Part shown: piece by piece, positions 6,480-15,130 of the stretch
Position numbering within the stretch: the first letter of the stretch is position 1
How the letters are laid out: each line of letters opens with the position of its first letter
Assembly (NCBI GenBank): GCA_947500575.1
Contig: CANMSI010000001.1
Coordinates: 186,001 to 250,000 of the forward strand
Reading direction: 5' to 3'
DNA: 64,000 nt
From: an uncultured Flavobacteriaceae bacterium
GTDB lineage: Bacteria > Bacteroidota > Bacteroidia > Flavobacteriales > Flavobacteriaceae
Translations under genes and position numbers: made by a program
Notes under the pieces: model-generated
Database searches by the model: none
What the model was told of the DNA's origin: nothing
What the model saw: only the letters and a program-made list of their open reading frames with translations

Positions 6480-7141
6480 AGCGAGCAGCCCCAAATTTTA
6501 CCCCTAACTTTTGCACATGGTTCCTGTTCGACTTTTTGTAGCGTTCGGGCAGATAAGCGACTTCGATTTATCAAATCGGAGTGCAAAAATCGAATAGGGT
6601 GTAACCTATTTATGCGTGGTAAATTCTGCTTATATCTTATAAGAGCAAAAGCCAAGGATTGGGTTTTGAAGGGAAGAGCAAGAGGGTAGCGCACTAAAGC
6701 GGCGCTACGTTACTTTAAATAGTTGATTTTCAAATATTTAACCTATATTATTAAAAATTATTTGTAATAAGTTTAGTGTAAAAACCTTTGAAACCCCTAT
6801 AAACATTGAAAAAGTTTACTGTAAACTATTCATTTATCTTCATATTTAAGATATATAGCTTAGATTAAAAATACCTCACAAAAAGAAAGGATAAAGAACT
6901 GGTAAGGCTTTGGGACTTGCAGCACGAAACTACGTTTCGCTTGCTTTTCTCACGTATGGACTTTAACCAAACTTGAAGAATTCAAAAACACCATTGTGAT
7001 AAATATTGTATACAACATGGATAACCTACTATACATGCAATTTTTATATAAATCTATGACGTAAGGTAAACATTTAAGTAATAAATCTTACTTGATTGTA
7101 AAGTAAGAATCGCTATCCATCACAGCATTAAAGAAATTCTG
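6480..7141. other. Gene-poor stretch inside the element
   Basis: No convincing gene on either strand. A 7-bp hairpin GTAGCGC/GCGCTAC (6686-6708) lies about 210 bp after int, without a T run. AGTTTA-CTG-TAAACT (6813-6827) is a small palindrome. The rest is AT-rich with nothing I can interpret. Confidence 0.5.
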
Positions 7142-7558
7142 TTAGCGCCAATGAATAACTTTACTATTATAGATAGTTTGGTTTTTCCAGTACTTGTCAT
7201 GAGCAATTTTATATTCAACCGCTTTCTCTAAAGCTTTTACTAAACTGTCTTTGGTAACAGCTTTATCGATACAATAGGTAATATCCAAATTGAATAATTT
7301 AAGGGCAATGTTCGCTCGTTTGGTAATTAAAATTATTTGTGGTCGTTCTTCTAAGTCATTTAGATACAAAGCCTCTTCTTCTAACTTATTGTCTGATTGT
7401 AAGATGATTAAATCAACTTTATTTGGCATCCCTGACTTTTTTATAGAATCAGAATTTTGATAATAACCTTGGTATCTAACAAGACTGTTGCCATTTAAAA
7501 GACCTATTGTATAACCACATAAGATGTCTTCGCCAATAATAAGTGTATTGAGTTTCAT
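7142..7558 (-). CDS. Degenerate response-regulator receiver domain protein
   Basis: A 138-residue protein with the fold pattern of a LytTR-type CheY receiver but no output domain. The N-terminus MKLNTLIIGED fits beta-1 and the acidic pocket. VDLIILQSD fits beta-3, but the phospho-acceptor Asp position is Gln. QIILITKR keeps the Thr of beta-4, and ALKLFNLDITYCIDKAVTKD keeps the beta-5 Lys. A short basic tail replaces the DNA-binding domain. It is therefore likely a pseudo-receiver that works by protein contact, perhaps sequestering a chromosomal partner; that role is inferred. It is the only minus-strand gene in the element and has gene-poor DNA on both sides. Confidence 0.65.
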   Translation of the reverse strand: MKLNTLIIGEDILCGYTIGLLNGNSLVRYQGYYQNSDSIKKSGMPNKVDLIILQSDNKLEEEALYLNDLEERPQIILITKRANIALKLFNLDITYCIDKAVTKDSLVKALEKAVEYKIAHDKYWKNQTIYNSKVIHWR

Positions 7559-8521
7559 AAATGAAATAATAAAAACTATTATAAAAAAATTATTAAGATT
7601 CGATTAACAGCACAAAATACCGATGAAAGAAGTGATAGCATAATAAAAAGTAAATTTTCTGTATTACTCAAAACTTTATATCCATAATTTATGTAAATTT
7701 ATTAGTGATAAGTAAAATTAGGTTATAGAAGAGGGTGATTTCGTGGGGGAATAACCCTCTTTTTTTATTTTATCGTCAACCCAATTATCCTGACTCTTGT
7801 AAAGAGATAACATTGATTAGAATAATCAAGGATAGCAATGCTTAAAAGAATAGTAAAAGGATCAAACTCTTGGGGTAAAGTCGCCCCTTTTACTTGTCCA
7901 TCCATGATTTTTACCCTACAAACATGTTAACGAATCTAATTATATTTATTAGCTGACATAGAAAAAATGTTACCTACTTAGGCAAACCCGTTGTAAAAAG
8001 ACTATTTTCTGTGGTCTAAGTATTGATTTATTCTTTTATTTTATATTGGGTTGATCTGTAAAAGGTTATTTTTTTCTCTAACATAATTTGTTCAAATGTT
8101 TTTGTCCTAAAATATTAGATTCAAATATGCAATTATTAAGGACTTATTTAATCCAGTGATTTACCAAATAAATTAACAAGAAAGAGCAGAGCCAAGGGGT
8201 TAATTGCTTTAAATTCGTTTCACTCGCTTATTATGATCCGTGGGATTTAGTTTTTCTTCAAAGCGAAGCGCATTACTTTGCAACCACCGGGCGCAAAGCA
8301 AGATCGTCTTTGTGGCCACAAAGACACATCTTGACTTTCTCTTTTTTTTGTATGGTATAAAAAATATCGCATTTGAACGAATAAATACTACACTTTATCA
8401 AAACCTTAGTTTTTCTAAGGGTTTTATTTGAAACTTTTTGAATTAAATAATGTTACTTTTGGCTCATGTGGTTTTTATTTAACTAAAACAGAAATATTTT
8501 TATCTTTCAATATTCAAGAAT
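7559..8521. other. Long gene-poor stretch inside the element
   Basis: About 960 bp without a gene I can support. It contains an isolated hairpin terminator at 7730-7767 and is otherwise AT-rich. A 63-codon plus-strand frame at 8240-8431 has no family features and is not accepted. Confidence 0.5.
7730..7767 (+). terminator. Orphan Rho-independent terminator
   Basis: AGAGGGT (7730-7736) pairs with ACCCTCT (7754-7760), followed by a run of T. No plus-strand protein gene lies within 1.2 kb upstream, so it may end a short untranslated RNA from about 7.6-7.7 kb. Confidence 0.6.
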
Positions 8522-9919
8522 ATGCAGAAAAAAGCTTACCTAAAACTTTTTATTATTACCCTTTTTATTTTTGGGTGTGAAAAGGAAAATTCAATTATTG
8601 AAAAAGAAATTGAACAGACGGAAATAACTAACCCTATTGCTCTGTTCCTTAAACAATCAGAGAATACTAAAGTACAGAGCTACCAAAATCTGATCAAAGA
8701 AAAATCAAAAGGCACGATCACGAAATCCCAGGAACAAAATGAAGATTGGGATACATTAGTGGATGAATATGGTGAAATTATATATGAAAAACTTGCTATT
8801 TTAGATAGCACCAATATTAATACGCTTTTCCCATTAGTGGATAATCAAACAGGAAATTTAAAAAGTTGGTTGACTGGTTATTTTGATGAAAATGGTAGTA
8901 TACAGGTTCGTGTCAAAAAGATTGAAAGTTCATTGGAAATAATCAACTCCGAAGATCTTCAAATAGATATCAGTGAAACTATTGGATTTGTCAGGGAAAA
9001 TTCCCAAACCCATACAAGAAATGCTAAGCAATCACTAGGAAAGAGTATTGAGCTAGTATGTGGTAACGAGTTTATTTGGGTCTGTGCATATACAGTAGGC
9101 AATGAAGAAGAACAAGAATGCGGCTGGAATTACAATGGTTATAGGTGTTATAATGTAAATACTCTACCTGAAATAAATATTGATGGTGGTGGAAATAACC
9201 CAAACCAAGGTTGGATAGACCCTTTTGACAATGACGATTCTGGAACGCCAACTGGAGGTGGTGGACCTGATAATAATACTGATTATGAGGAAGCGGAAGA
9301 AAAAGTAATTGATGAACTAACAGGTAAGGCAAAATGTGTTTACGATAAGCTAAAATCCTTGAATGGAAATCTTTTTAGAAATACTATTAAAGTCTTTATT
9401 AATGATCCTAAATATAATTTGACTCTAAAGGTCGGAAATTGTGACACAACCAATGATGCATGTACAAATGCTACTGATGTAAACAATATTATTCTTACAA
9501 TTGAAGATGTTAGCCAAAGTTCTCTTGGAATTGCGGCACTAATATTACATGAGGGAATTCACGCAGAAATGCATCGATATGTAAGTAGGTTTGAATTAGG
9601 GGTGGATCCAAATAATAGAGCAAGATTATTACAGTTATATGCCTATTACAAAGGTTGGGCTTCAAAGTACCAAGATGAAGATTACAATTGGACACAAGTA
9701 GCCCATCACAATTACATGGTAGAAAATTATATTAATAAAATAGCATCTGCTATTAGACAATTTGATAATAATCGTTATCCTTTGGATTACTATATGGCCT
9801 ACGCTTGGGATGGACTGAGAGAGTCAGGCTATGCAGCAAAAAGATTGACGAGTCAACAAGATACACATTATTCTAATTTAAGAAAAATCACAGATGAGAA
9901 CTCAGAAAGTTGCGAATAA
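8522..9919 (+). CDS. Lipoprotein with C-terminal HExxH metallopeptidase-like domain
   Basis: A 465-residue exported protein. The signal peptide ends at a lipobox with Cys in FIFGCEKE (about residue 19). A polar N-terminal half and a Gly/Asn/Asp-rich linker (about 222-255) lead to a C-terminal domain. There, ALILHEGIHAEMHR (about 340-353) carries an HEGIH zinc-protease signature. A later stretch, AHHNYMVENYINKIASAI with YYMAYAWDGL, is typical of Bacteroidota HExxH domains attached to variable N-termini. Four Cys cluster at about 180-210. Surface proteolysis or a toxin-type metallopeptidase are both possible. The next gene overlaps its end by 26 bp, so the two are probably made together. It is the main cargo of the element; substrate unknown. 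Confidence 0.7.
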   Translation: MQKKAYLKLFIITLFIFGCEKENSIIEKEIEQTEITNPIALFLKQSENTKVQSYQNLIKEKSKGTITKSQEQNEDWDTLVDEYGEIIYEKLAILDSTNINTLFPLVDNQTGNLKSWLTGYFDENGSIQVRVKKIESSLEIINSEDLQIDISETIGFVRENSQTHTRNAKQSLGKSIELVCGNEFIWVCAYTVGNEEEQECGWNYNGYRCYNVNTLPEINIDGGGNNPNQGWIDPFDNDDSGTPTGGGGPDNNTDYEEAEEKVIDELTGKAKCVYDKLKSLNGNLFRNTIKVFINDPKYNLTLKVGNCDTTNDACTNATDVNNIILTIEDVSQSSLGIAALILHEGIHAEMHRYVSRFELGVDPNNRARLLQLYAYYKGWASKYQDEDYNWTQVAHHNYMVENYINKIASAIRQFDNNRYPLDYYMAYAWDGLRESGYAAKRLTSQQDTHYSNLRKITDENSESCE

Positions 9920-10499
9920 CATAAAAATATTTTGTCTAAGTTTGATTTTTTCGATAACTACAGTACAATGTCAATCTCAAGAGTTAAGTTCAGATGATAA
10001 AAAAATAATAACCTTAATGGTTGACAAATTATCTTCACCGCTTCCGCCACCACCATCATCATTTGAAAGCAACGATACCATAATATCTAAAAAGATAGTT
10101 GATTCCCTCTTAAAGATTAAAATGACTATCGCAATTCATCCCATAATGGAAAACTCTTTAAACCCAGCAGGTTTAGAAAAGATTCCTATTGAATTCAGAC
10201 AGTTAATCAAATCGAATCTCAGTCATAAAAATATAAATTCCATAGAAGGTATTTATAGCTTAAAGAAGCATTCCTTAATACTAGCTGATACTTTAGAGTT
10301 AAAAAAATCATACGACTTTGAGAATTTTGATATGTTATATTGGTTTACCAGAATTTGGTACAATAGAGAAAAAGATAGGGCCGTATTTGGATTAGGCTTA
10401 AGTCGCAGCAGACTTAATGGTTATAGTACTATATTTTGTCTTGAAAAAAAGGGAGATATTTGGGTTGTTGAAGAGTCAGTTCTCACTTCAATATGGTGA
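9894..10499 (+). CDS. Secreted partner protein of the HExxH lipoprotein, unknown
   Basis: A 201-residue protein that I do not recognise. A hydrophobic N-terminal segment, IKIFCLSLIFSITTVQCQSQ, looks like an export signal; the Cys lacks a perfect lipobox. A Pro/Ser tract (LPPPPSS) follows near residue 52. The rest is soluble and mixed alpha/beta. The start overlaps the metallopeptidase gene by 26 bp in another frame, which implies translational coupling and a linked role, such as inhibitor, immunity-like protector or co-factor. The link comes from gene order only. It ends 300 bp before attR. Confidence 0.6.
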   Translation: MRTQKVANNIKIFCLSLIFSITTVQCQSQELSSDDKKIITLMVDKLSSPLPPPPSSFESNDTIISKKIVDSLLKIKMTIAIHPIMENSLNPAGLEKIPIEFRQLIKSNLSHKNINSIEGIYSLKKHSLILADTLELKKSYDFENFDMLYWFTRIWYNREKDRAVFGLGLSRSRLNGYSTIFCLEKKGDIWVVEESVLTSIW

Positions 10500-10589
10500 A
10501 AATTAGATTATTAATCCTCTTTGGAAGAAATACGAGTCGTAAAATGATATGAATTCAATTTTAATTTAACAGAGGTCGACTTTTTTTTT

Positions 10590-10617
10590 GGACTTGAGGT
10601 GGGAATCGAACCAACAA
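10590..10617 (-). other. tRNA-like T-arm/acceptor remnant
   Basis: On the minus strand GTTGG-TTCGATT-CCCAC followed by CTCAAGTCC resembles a tRNA T arm and 3' acceptor, with one mismatch in the T stem. No 5' portion is present. It may be a relic of an older attachment site. Confidence 0.4.
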
Positions 10618-10796
10618 TTCAAAGATGTATTTTGGAACTTGAAAAAATAATAATCCTTATATTTATGCTAACTTAAAACACCTATAATTTGCATTGAAAT
10701 ATACCAATTTGAAGGGTGGTGAAGAGTTCGGTTAATCATTTAAAATGATGAATATAAAATTCTGATAGTTAACACATTGTGATGATAGAATTAGTT

Positions 10797-10809
10797 CTGT
10801 CATCCCGAC
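10797..10809 (+). other. attR core
   Basis: Exact second copy of CTGTCATCCCGAC. It is not part of a tRNA here; upstream is element DNA, downstream is chromosomal sequence with a terminator that suits a tRNA gene. Confidence 0.8.
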
Positions 10810-10814
10810 TCAAT

Positions 10815-10870
10815 AAAAGCTTTGATTTTCGTAGGAAGTTTATTTTCTCAAGAAAATTGGAGCTTTTGTT
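10815..10870 (+). terminator. Probable original tRNA-Pro terminator
   Basis: AAAAGCT...AGCTTTT with an inner GATTTTC/GAAAATT stem and downstream T residues, starting 6 nt after attR. Before insertion it would have followed tRNA-Pro directly. Confidence 0.6.
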
Positions 10871-10970
10871 TTTAAAATAAAGCAAAGCTTTATTTGCAAC
10901 ATCCCATTTCAGGATCAGCGAAGCTAATCACCTCATCCCGAATTTACTAAGAACCGCTTATTTCAAATAA

Positions 10971-11000
10971 AAATGCCAGACTATACAAAATAGACTGGCA
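10971..11000 (-). terminator. Terminator of the collagen-like lipoprotein gene
   Basis: TGCCAG/CTGGCA with inner CTA/TAG and, on the minus strand, a following ATTTTTATTT tract. It lies 45 bp after the stop at 11045. Confidence 0.7.
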
Positions 11001-11044
11001 CTTCCAAGCAATACTATTAAAACTTAATAAACCAGCATTGTCTA

Positions 11045-12418
11045 TTAATTGCGTGGTGATCCAATTTGAGTCCCAATTACACTCGCATCAGGTTGTGTAA
11101 TTACTGGGCAGTTAATGATCGCTCCGGTGGCAGTTAACAAGTCTGATAAAGAGTTTGCTAAAGGTCCAGGGTTTGCATTTCCTCTAAAAGGAACCAAGGT
11201 ACCATCTGCTAAAAGTTCATTTATTTGATCAAAACTTCTTAAGATTGGACGTTCTGCCTCAGGGACCGTAAATTCTGTAATATGCGCATCCCACATAGGT
11301 GCATATGATGGATCTCTTGGATCAATTGGAAACGTATTTGTTGGGTCTTGTACTTGTCTATCACTTAAAGTAGCCGAATTTAAACCTTGTACTCCAAAAC
11401 CATCTCCGTTATCCGTAGTTCTTCCATTTGCCGTAGGGCTAAAAGGTAACATAGAACCCCCAGGGAAAAGTCCAAAGGTTGGTAAATTTGCCAATTTTGG
11501 TGCATAAACACCTAACTCAATAGTTGCTGGTCCTGGATCCGAAGTATCTGTCACAATATGAAAATAGTATGGTTTCCCATCTTGCCATCCATCTAAAAGC
11601 TGCATGACAACTGATGCCTGACTTATAGACAAGTTTGGATTGTTTAGATCATCTTCATCTGCTTGACTATTTCCATTTGGATTAGGAATTCTATCATGTA
11701 TACCTGTACTATTTGCTACCAACTGTGCATTAATTACAACATCTGTTCCTGGTAATACTACATAGGATGACCAATTTTCATCTGCAACGGCACCCGGGGT
11801 AACCGCAGCAGGAGGAAATCCAAATAATTGACCATCAGCTCCACCGGCGGTGATAGACCTAGTAGGAGAAAAATCTACAGAGCCTTCAAAAATAAGTCGG
11901 CCATCATCCGTCCATTCCGAATTTTGCTCACCGTTAGATCCTATAGCATCTGCCATTCTGGGGGCATAGATAACACCCAGGAGTCTAGCTAAGCCCCTAT
12001 CAGATGCTTCTGTAATCACATAATACCCTTCTCTAGTATCTCCATTGGGTAAAGTTTCCCAACCTTGAAACATTGGAAATCTAGCTGTGGGACCGGCTGG
12101 AACTACATTTCTATCTATCCGAAAATCAATCCCTAATACACTTGGTAAAAATACATTCTGTGCATTAGTAAAATCGAGTACAGGATTTTCTGCGTTATAC
12201 GGAACTCCTCCATCTGCTTCAATACTAGCTAACAATAATTCTGCTGCATTCACCATCATAGGACTTACACCATCTTCTCCATCAGCGCCATCCGCACCAT
12301 CCTGGCCGTCAACACCGTCAATACCATCAGTTCCATCGGTTCCATCCTCGCCATCACAGCTCGTTAAAAACACGCCCAGCGACAAGAACGCTACCAATAA
12401 TAAATTTACTTTTCTCAT
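11045..12418 (-). CDS. Collagen-like repeat lipoprotein, unknown function
   Basis: A 457-residue lipoprotein whose signal ends in FLTSC (Cys about 21). Immediately after it come about ten Gly-X-Y triplets rich in Asp (GEDGTDGTDGIDG and on to GEDG), a bacterial collagen-like stalk. The main body (about 55-440) has an N-terminal segment predicting alternating strands, motifs such as WTDDGRLIFEGSVDFSP, and repeated Asp/Asn-rich loops; I do not recognise the family. The C-terminus is CPVITQPDASVIGTQIGSPRN. The stalk would lift the body from the outer membrane. Function could be adhesion or a periplasmic/surface binding role. It stands alone with its own terminator just outside the integrative element. 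Confidence 0.75.
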   Translation of the reverse strand: MRKVNLLLVAFLSLGVFLTSCDGEDGTDGTDGIDGVDGQDGADGADGEDGVSPMMVNAAELLLASIEADGGVPYNAENPVLDFTNAQNVFLPSVLGIDFRIDRNVVPAGPTARFPMFQGWETLPNGDTREGYYVITEASDRGLARLLGVIYAPRMADAIGSNGEQNSEWTDDGRLIFEGSVDFSPTRSITAGGADGQLFGFPPAAVTPGAVADENWSSYVVLPGTDVVINAQLVANSTGIHDRIPNPNGNSQADEDDLNNPNLSISQASVVMQLLDGWQDGKPYYFHIVTDTSDPGPATIELGVYAPKLANLPTFGLFPGGSMLPFSPTANGRTTDNGDGFGVQGLNSATLSDRQVQDPTNTFPIDPRDPSYAPMWDAHITEFTVPEAERPILRSFDQINELLADGTLVPFRGNANPGPLANSLSDLLTATGAIINCPVITQPDASVIGTQIGSPRN

Positions 12419-12904
12419 TTTTCTTTTTTTTTAGATTTTAATTATTCGTTGAATTCAAAATTGTAGGCCTACATTAATGAACTACCTAATGAGACTTGGT
12501 TAGCTTATCTTTCTTACAACAACAAAATCCATTGATCAACCATAAAAAACATAACCATCTGATTATAAATATTTTAAATTCAAAAAAAAGATGTTACTAA
12601 AAATGAAAAAAAAGAACAGAATATTTTTTGTAAGAATTTTATTATGTTTTGAGAATTAAAAAAATACTATTTCATGATCTTCTTGTGATGTTTTAACCCT
12701 CCAAATCATGGATGAATACGTTCTTTTAAATTATGAAGAGAAGAAGGCTGCTGTTATTTGCGGGAACTCAAAATAGAACATCCATCTACTAATGAAGATA
12801 AACGGTTGGAAAGACATAATTAAAAAAGCTCAGTCAAGTAAAATGACTGAGCCTTTTTTATATACTAATTATAATTATTAAGCCTATGAATTGAATTGAA
12901 CTAC
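12419..12904. other. Intergenic DNA between lipoprotein and Mo-hydroxylase genes
   Basis: AT-rich; the first 150 bp holds the promoter region of the collagen-like lipoprotein gene (minus). A bidirectional terminator lies at 12821-12856. I see no gene. Confidence 0.5.
12821..12856. terminator. Bidirectional hairpin terminator
   Basis: AAAAAGCTCAGTCA (12821-12834) and TGACTGAGC-CTTTTT (12842-12856). It closes the minus-strand molybdenum hydroxylase operon. Confidence 0.8.
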
Positions 12905-15103
12905 CTACCCTATCACTTGCCGTTCTGTTGCAAAAGGCTGATTGTAATACCGTTGACCTGTAGCCTTGTACATCGCATTTGCTAATGCACCCATTGCTGG
13001 TGGTAATCCTGGTTCTCCTAAACCAGTTGGATCTATTTCATTTTCTACAAAGAACACTTCAATATCATCAGGAGCTTGTGAATGACGTATTAATTGATAG
13101 CGATCAAAATTCATTTGCTTTGGAGTGCCATTTTCAAAGGTAAGCTGGCTATACATGGCATGTCCTATACCGTCTACGACTCCTCCTTGCATCATATTAA
13201 TAGCTCCATCTCTATTAATCACAATACCGCAATCTACCGCACACCATACTTTTTTAACTTTGGGTTGCCCCTTTTCCATGACCATATCAAAGACCTCAGC
13301 CACATAGGTAGAGTGGCAAAAATAGGCCGCCACACCTCTAAAAACATTAGGCTCATTTGAACCCCAATTGGCTTTTTCTTTTACCAATTTCAATACGCCG
13401 GCATAGCGCTCTGCATCGTATTCATACTCTTCCCCTACAGGGTTATTCTTTGCTCTTTCAAAGAGTTCCAAACGGAAATCGATCGGGTCTTTACCCGCCA
13501 ATTCTGCTACCTCATCTAAAAATGCTTGTTCGGCGCCTGCGGTAAAATTAGACCTTGGTGCTCTCCATGCCCCGGTTGTTATATTGGTATCTGCACTGAT
13601 CTTTTCTGCTAAATAATTCTCTACTGCTCCTGCAGGAAAACGATTTGGAAATACGGGGCCGTCTGGCAAGCCAGCTCCTCTAACAGAAAAGGCAATTAAA
13701 TTGTTATTCTCATCTAGCCCTGCTTTATAGGTAGATCTATAGGTTGGTCTGTACGTACCCTGCGACATATCATCCTCTCTGGAATATATGAGTTTAACCG
13801 GGCCACCTATTTTCTTAGAAATAGCCGCAGCTTCTAAACCAAAATGCACATACAATCTTCTTCCAAAACCACCTCCCATTCGACTCATATCTACTGTAAT
13901 ATTTTCCAAGGGCAAGTCTAATAGTTTAGCTACCGATCCCTCTAGCGCTTCAGGTGTCTGGGTTGGCCCCATAAGTTCAGCGCTATCTTCCGTAACATTG
14001 GCAAAGAAATTCATTGGTTCCAGAGTATTATGCGCCATAAATGGTGCTGTATAGGTCTGTTCAATTACCTTCGCTGCTCTTTTAAAGGCCGCTTCCGGGT
14101 TCCCATCTTTTCTACTTTCCGTTACAGTTCCAGAAACCAGTGCTTTTTCTAAACGCTCTTTATGCATTGAAGAACTTTCCAACTCTCCCGTACTTTCCCA
14201 ATTTGCTTTTATGGCTTTTTTAGCTTGCATTAATTCCCATGTAGAATCACCTACAATGGCAATTAGCTGTTTAAAGCCTTTTTCATCAAACCAATCGGGT
14301 TCATTAATGGTTGTATCTATAATAAAGGCATCTTTTACCCCAGGCATTTTTTTAATCTCCTCTTCATTAAAATCCTTCACTGTCATACCAAACGACGGTG
14401 GGTGCTGTATCATAGCCAGTGACATTCCTTCTCTTTGAAAGTCCAATCCAAACAAGGGTTGCCCAGTTACAATTTTTTCTCCATCAACATTCTTAATACT
14501 TGTACCTATTAATTTAAAGTCTTTTGGAGATTTTAAATCAACTTCCTCTGGCACTTCTATACCCACTGCTTTCGAGGCAATTTCCCCATAGGTTACAGTG
14601 CGTTCTCCATTATTTTCTTTAATTACTCCTTCGCTGGCACTAATATCTGCAAGTTGTAATCCCCATTCTTTTGCTGCCGCCTCCATAAGCATTCGCTTTC
14701 CTGTGGCACCTGCCATCCGAAGTGCATTCCAACTTAAACGAATAGACAGACTCCCTCCTGCAAACTGATTTTGGTAAAAACCAGTATTCAATGGGGCTTG
14801 TTCTACTACTACATTTTCCCATGGAACATCTAATTCTTCGGCGACAATCATGGGCATGGACGTCTTTACATTTTGACCGATCTCCGGGTTGGGAGAATAG
14901 ATGGTTACCAATCCGGTATCTCCTATTTTGATGTAACCATTAATATCAAACCATTCGTTAGGCAAGGCTATGCCTGGTTCGGGTTCTGGAGTGTTTGGTT
15001 TGCAACCATTGAGCCAACTAAAGCCAATGAGCATACCCCCACTTGCTGCGGCAGATACTTTTAAAAACGAGCGGCGGTTATATTGTGTTCTTATCTTTGT
15101 CAT
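12905..15103 (-). CDS. Molybdopterin-binding hydroxylase large subunit (IorB-like)
   Basis: A 732-residue xanthine-dehydrogenase-family protein of the isoquinoline 1-oxidoreductase beta type. It would hydroxylate an aldehyde or N-heterocycle in the periplasm. The N-terminus has a Tat signal (RRSFLKVSAAASGG) followed by a Cys in WLNGC, so it is folded with cofactor before export and may then be lipid-anchored. The Mo-cofactor loop GGGFGRRL is at about 410, GAWRAPRSN at about 520, and GLGEPGLPPAMGALANA near the C-terminus carries the expected catalytic Glu. It is paired with the 2Fe-2S subunit gene 27 bp upstream. The FAD subunit of classical xanthine dehydrogenases is absent, as usual for this branch, so electrons probably go to a cytochrome. 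Substrate unknown. Confidence 0.88.
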   Translation of the reverse strand: MTKIRTQYNRRSFLKVSAAASGGMLIGFSWLNGCKPNTPEPEPGIALPNEWFDINGYIKIGDTGLVTIYSPNPEIGQNVKTSMPMIVAEELDVPWENVVVEQAPLNTGFYQNQFAGGSLSIRLSWNALRMAGATGKRMLMEAAAKEWGLQLADISASEGVIKENNGERTVTYGEIASKAVGIEVPEEVDLKSPKDFKLIGTSIKNVDGEKIVTGQPLFGLDFQREGMSLAMIQHPPSFGMTVKDFNEEEIKKMPGVKDAFIIDTTINEPDWFDEKGFKQLIAIVGDSTWELMQAKKAIKANWESTGELESSSMHKERLEKALVSGTVTESRKDGNPEAAFKRAAKVIEQTYTAPFMAHNTLEPMNFFANVTEDSAELMGPTQTPEALEGSVAKLLDLPLENITVDMSRMGGGFGRRLYVHFGLEAAAISKKIGGPVKLIYSREDDMSQGTYRPTYRSTYKAGLDENNNLIAFSVRGAGLPDGPVFPNRFPAGAVENYLAEKISADTNITTGAWRAPRSNFTAGAEQAFLDEVAELAGKDPIDFRLELFERAKNNPVGEEYEYDAERYAGVLKLVKEKANWGSNEPNVFRGVAAYFCHSTYVAEVFDMVMEKGQPKVKKVWCAVDCGIVINRDGAINMMQGGVVDGIGHAMYSQLTFENGTPKQMNFDRYQLIRHSQAPDDIEVFFVENEIDPTGLGEPGLPPAMGALANAMYKATGQRYYNQPFATERQVIG

Positions 15104-15130
15104 GATCTTTGTTTTTAGGTGAATCTACAG

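Larger units (their letters stand above)
5020..10809. mobile_element. Integrative element in tRNA-Pro (about 5.8 kb)
   Basis: Bounded by the 13-bp repeats at 5007-5019 and 10797-10809. An IntDOT-like integrase begins 213 bp inside the left end and points into the element. Cargo is a receiver-like protein and a pair of envelope genes; over 2 kb has no recognisable gene, unlike the dense chromosome around it. Right of attR a hairpin terminator (10815-10870) follows at the distance expected for the original tRNA terminator. No transfer, mobilisation or replication gene is visible, so it looks like a small genomic island that would depend on helpers for spread. Confidence 0.75.
10500..11044. other. 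Right end of the element and flanking intergenic DNA
   Basis: No protein gene. It holds a tRNA-like 3' fragment on the minus strand (10590-10617), attR (10797-10809), the probable former tRNA-Pro terminator (10815-10870), a perfect 9-bp hairpin with an AAA loop (AAATAAAGC/GCTTTATTT, 10875-10895) and the terminator of the minus-strand lipoprotein gene. Confidence 0.6.

Noticed and set aside
6386-6694. Minus-strand frame at the int 3' end
   Set aside because: Runs antisense through the catalytic domain of the integrase; a shadow of the real gene.
8240-8431. A 63-codon plus-strand frame inside the island
   Set aside because: No start context, no recognisable features, and low-complexity composition; treated as non-coding.
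10934-10941. CATCCCGA as a further att copy
   Set aside because: Only 8 bp shared with the att core, no tRNA context; likely chance.
12087-12434. Plus-strand Pro/Ser-repeat frame
   Set aside because: It is the antisense image of the Gly-X-Asp collagen stalk of the minus-strand lipoprotein.
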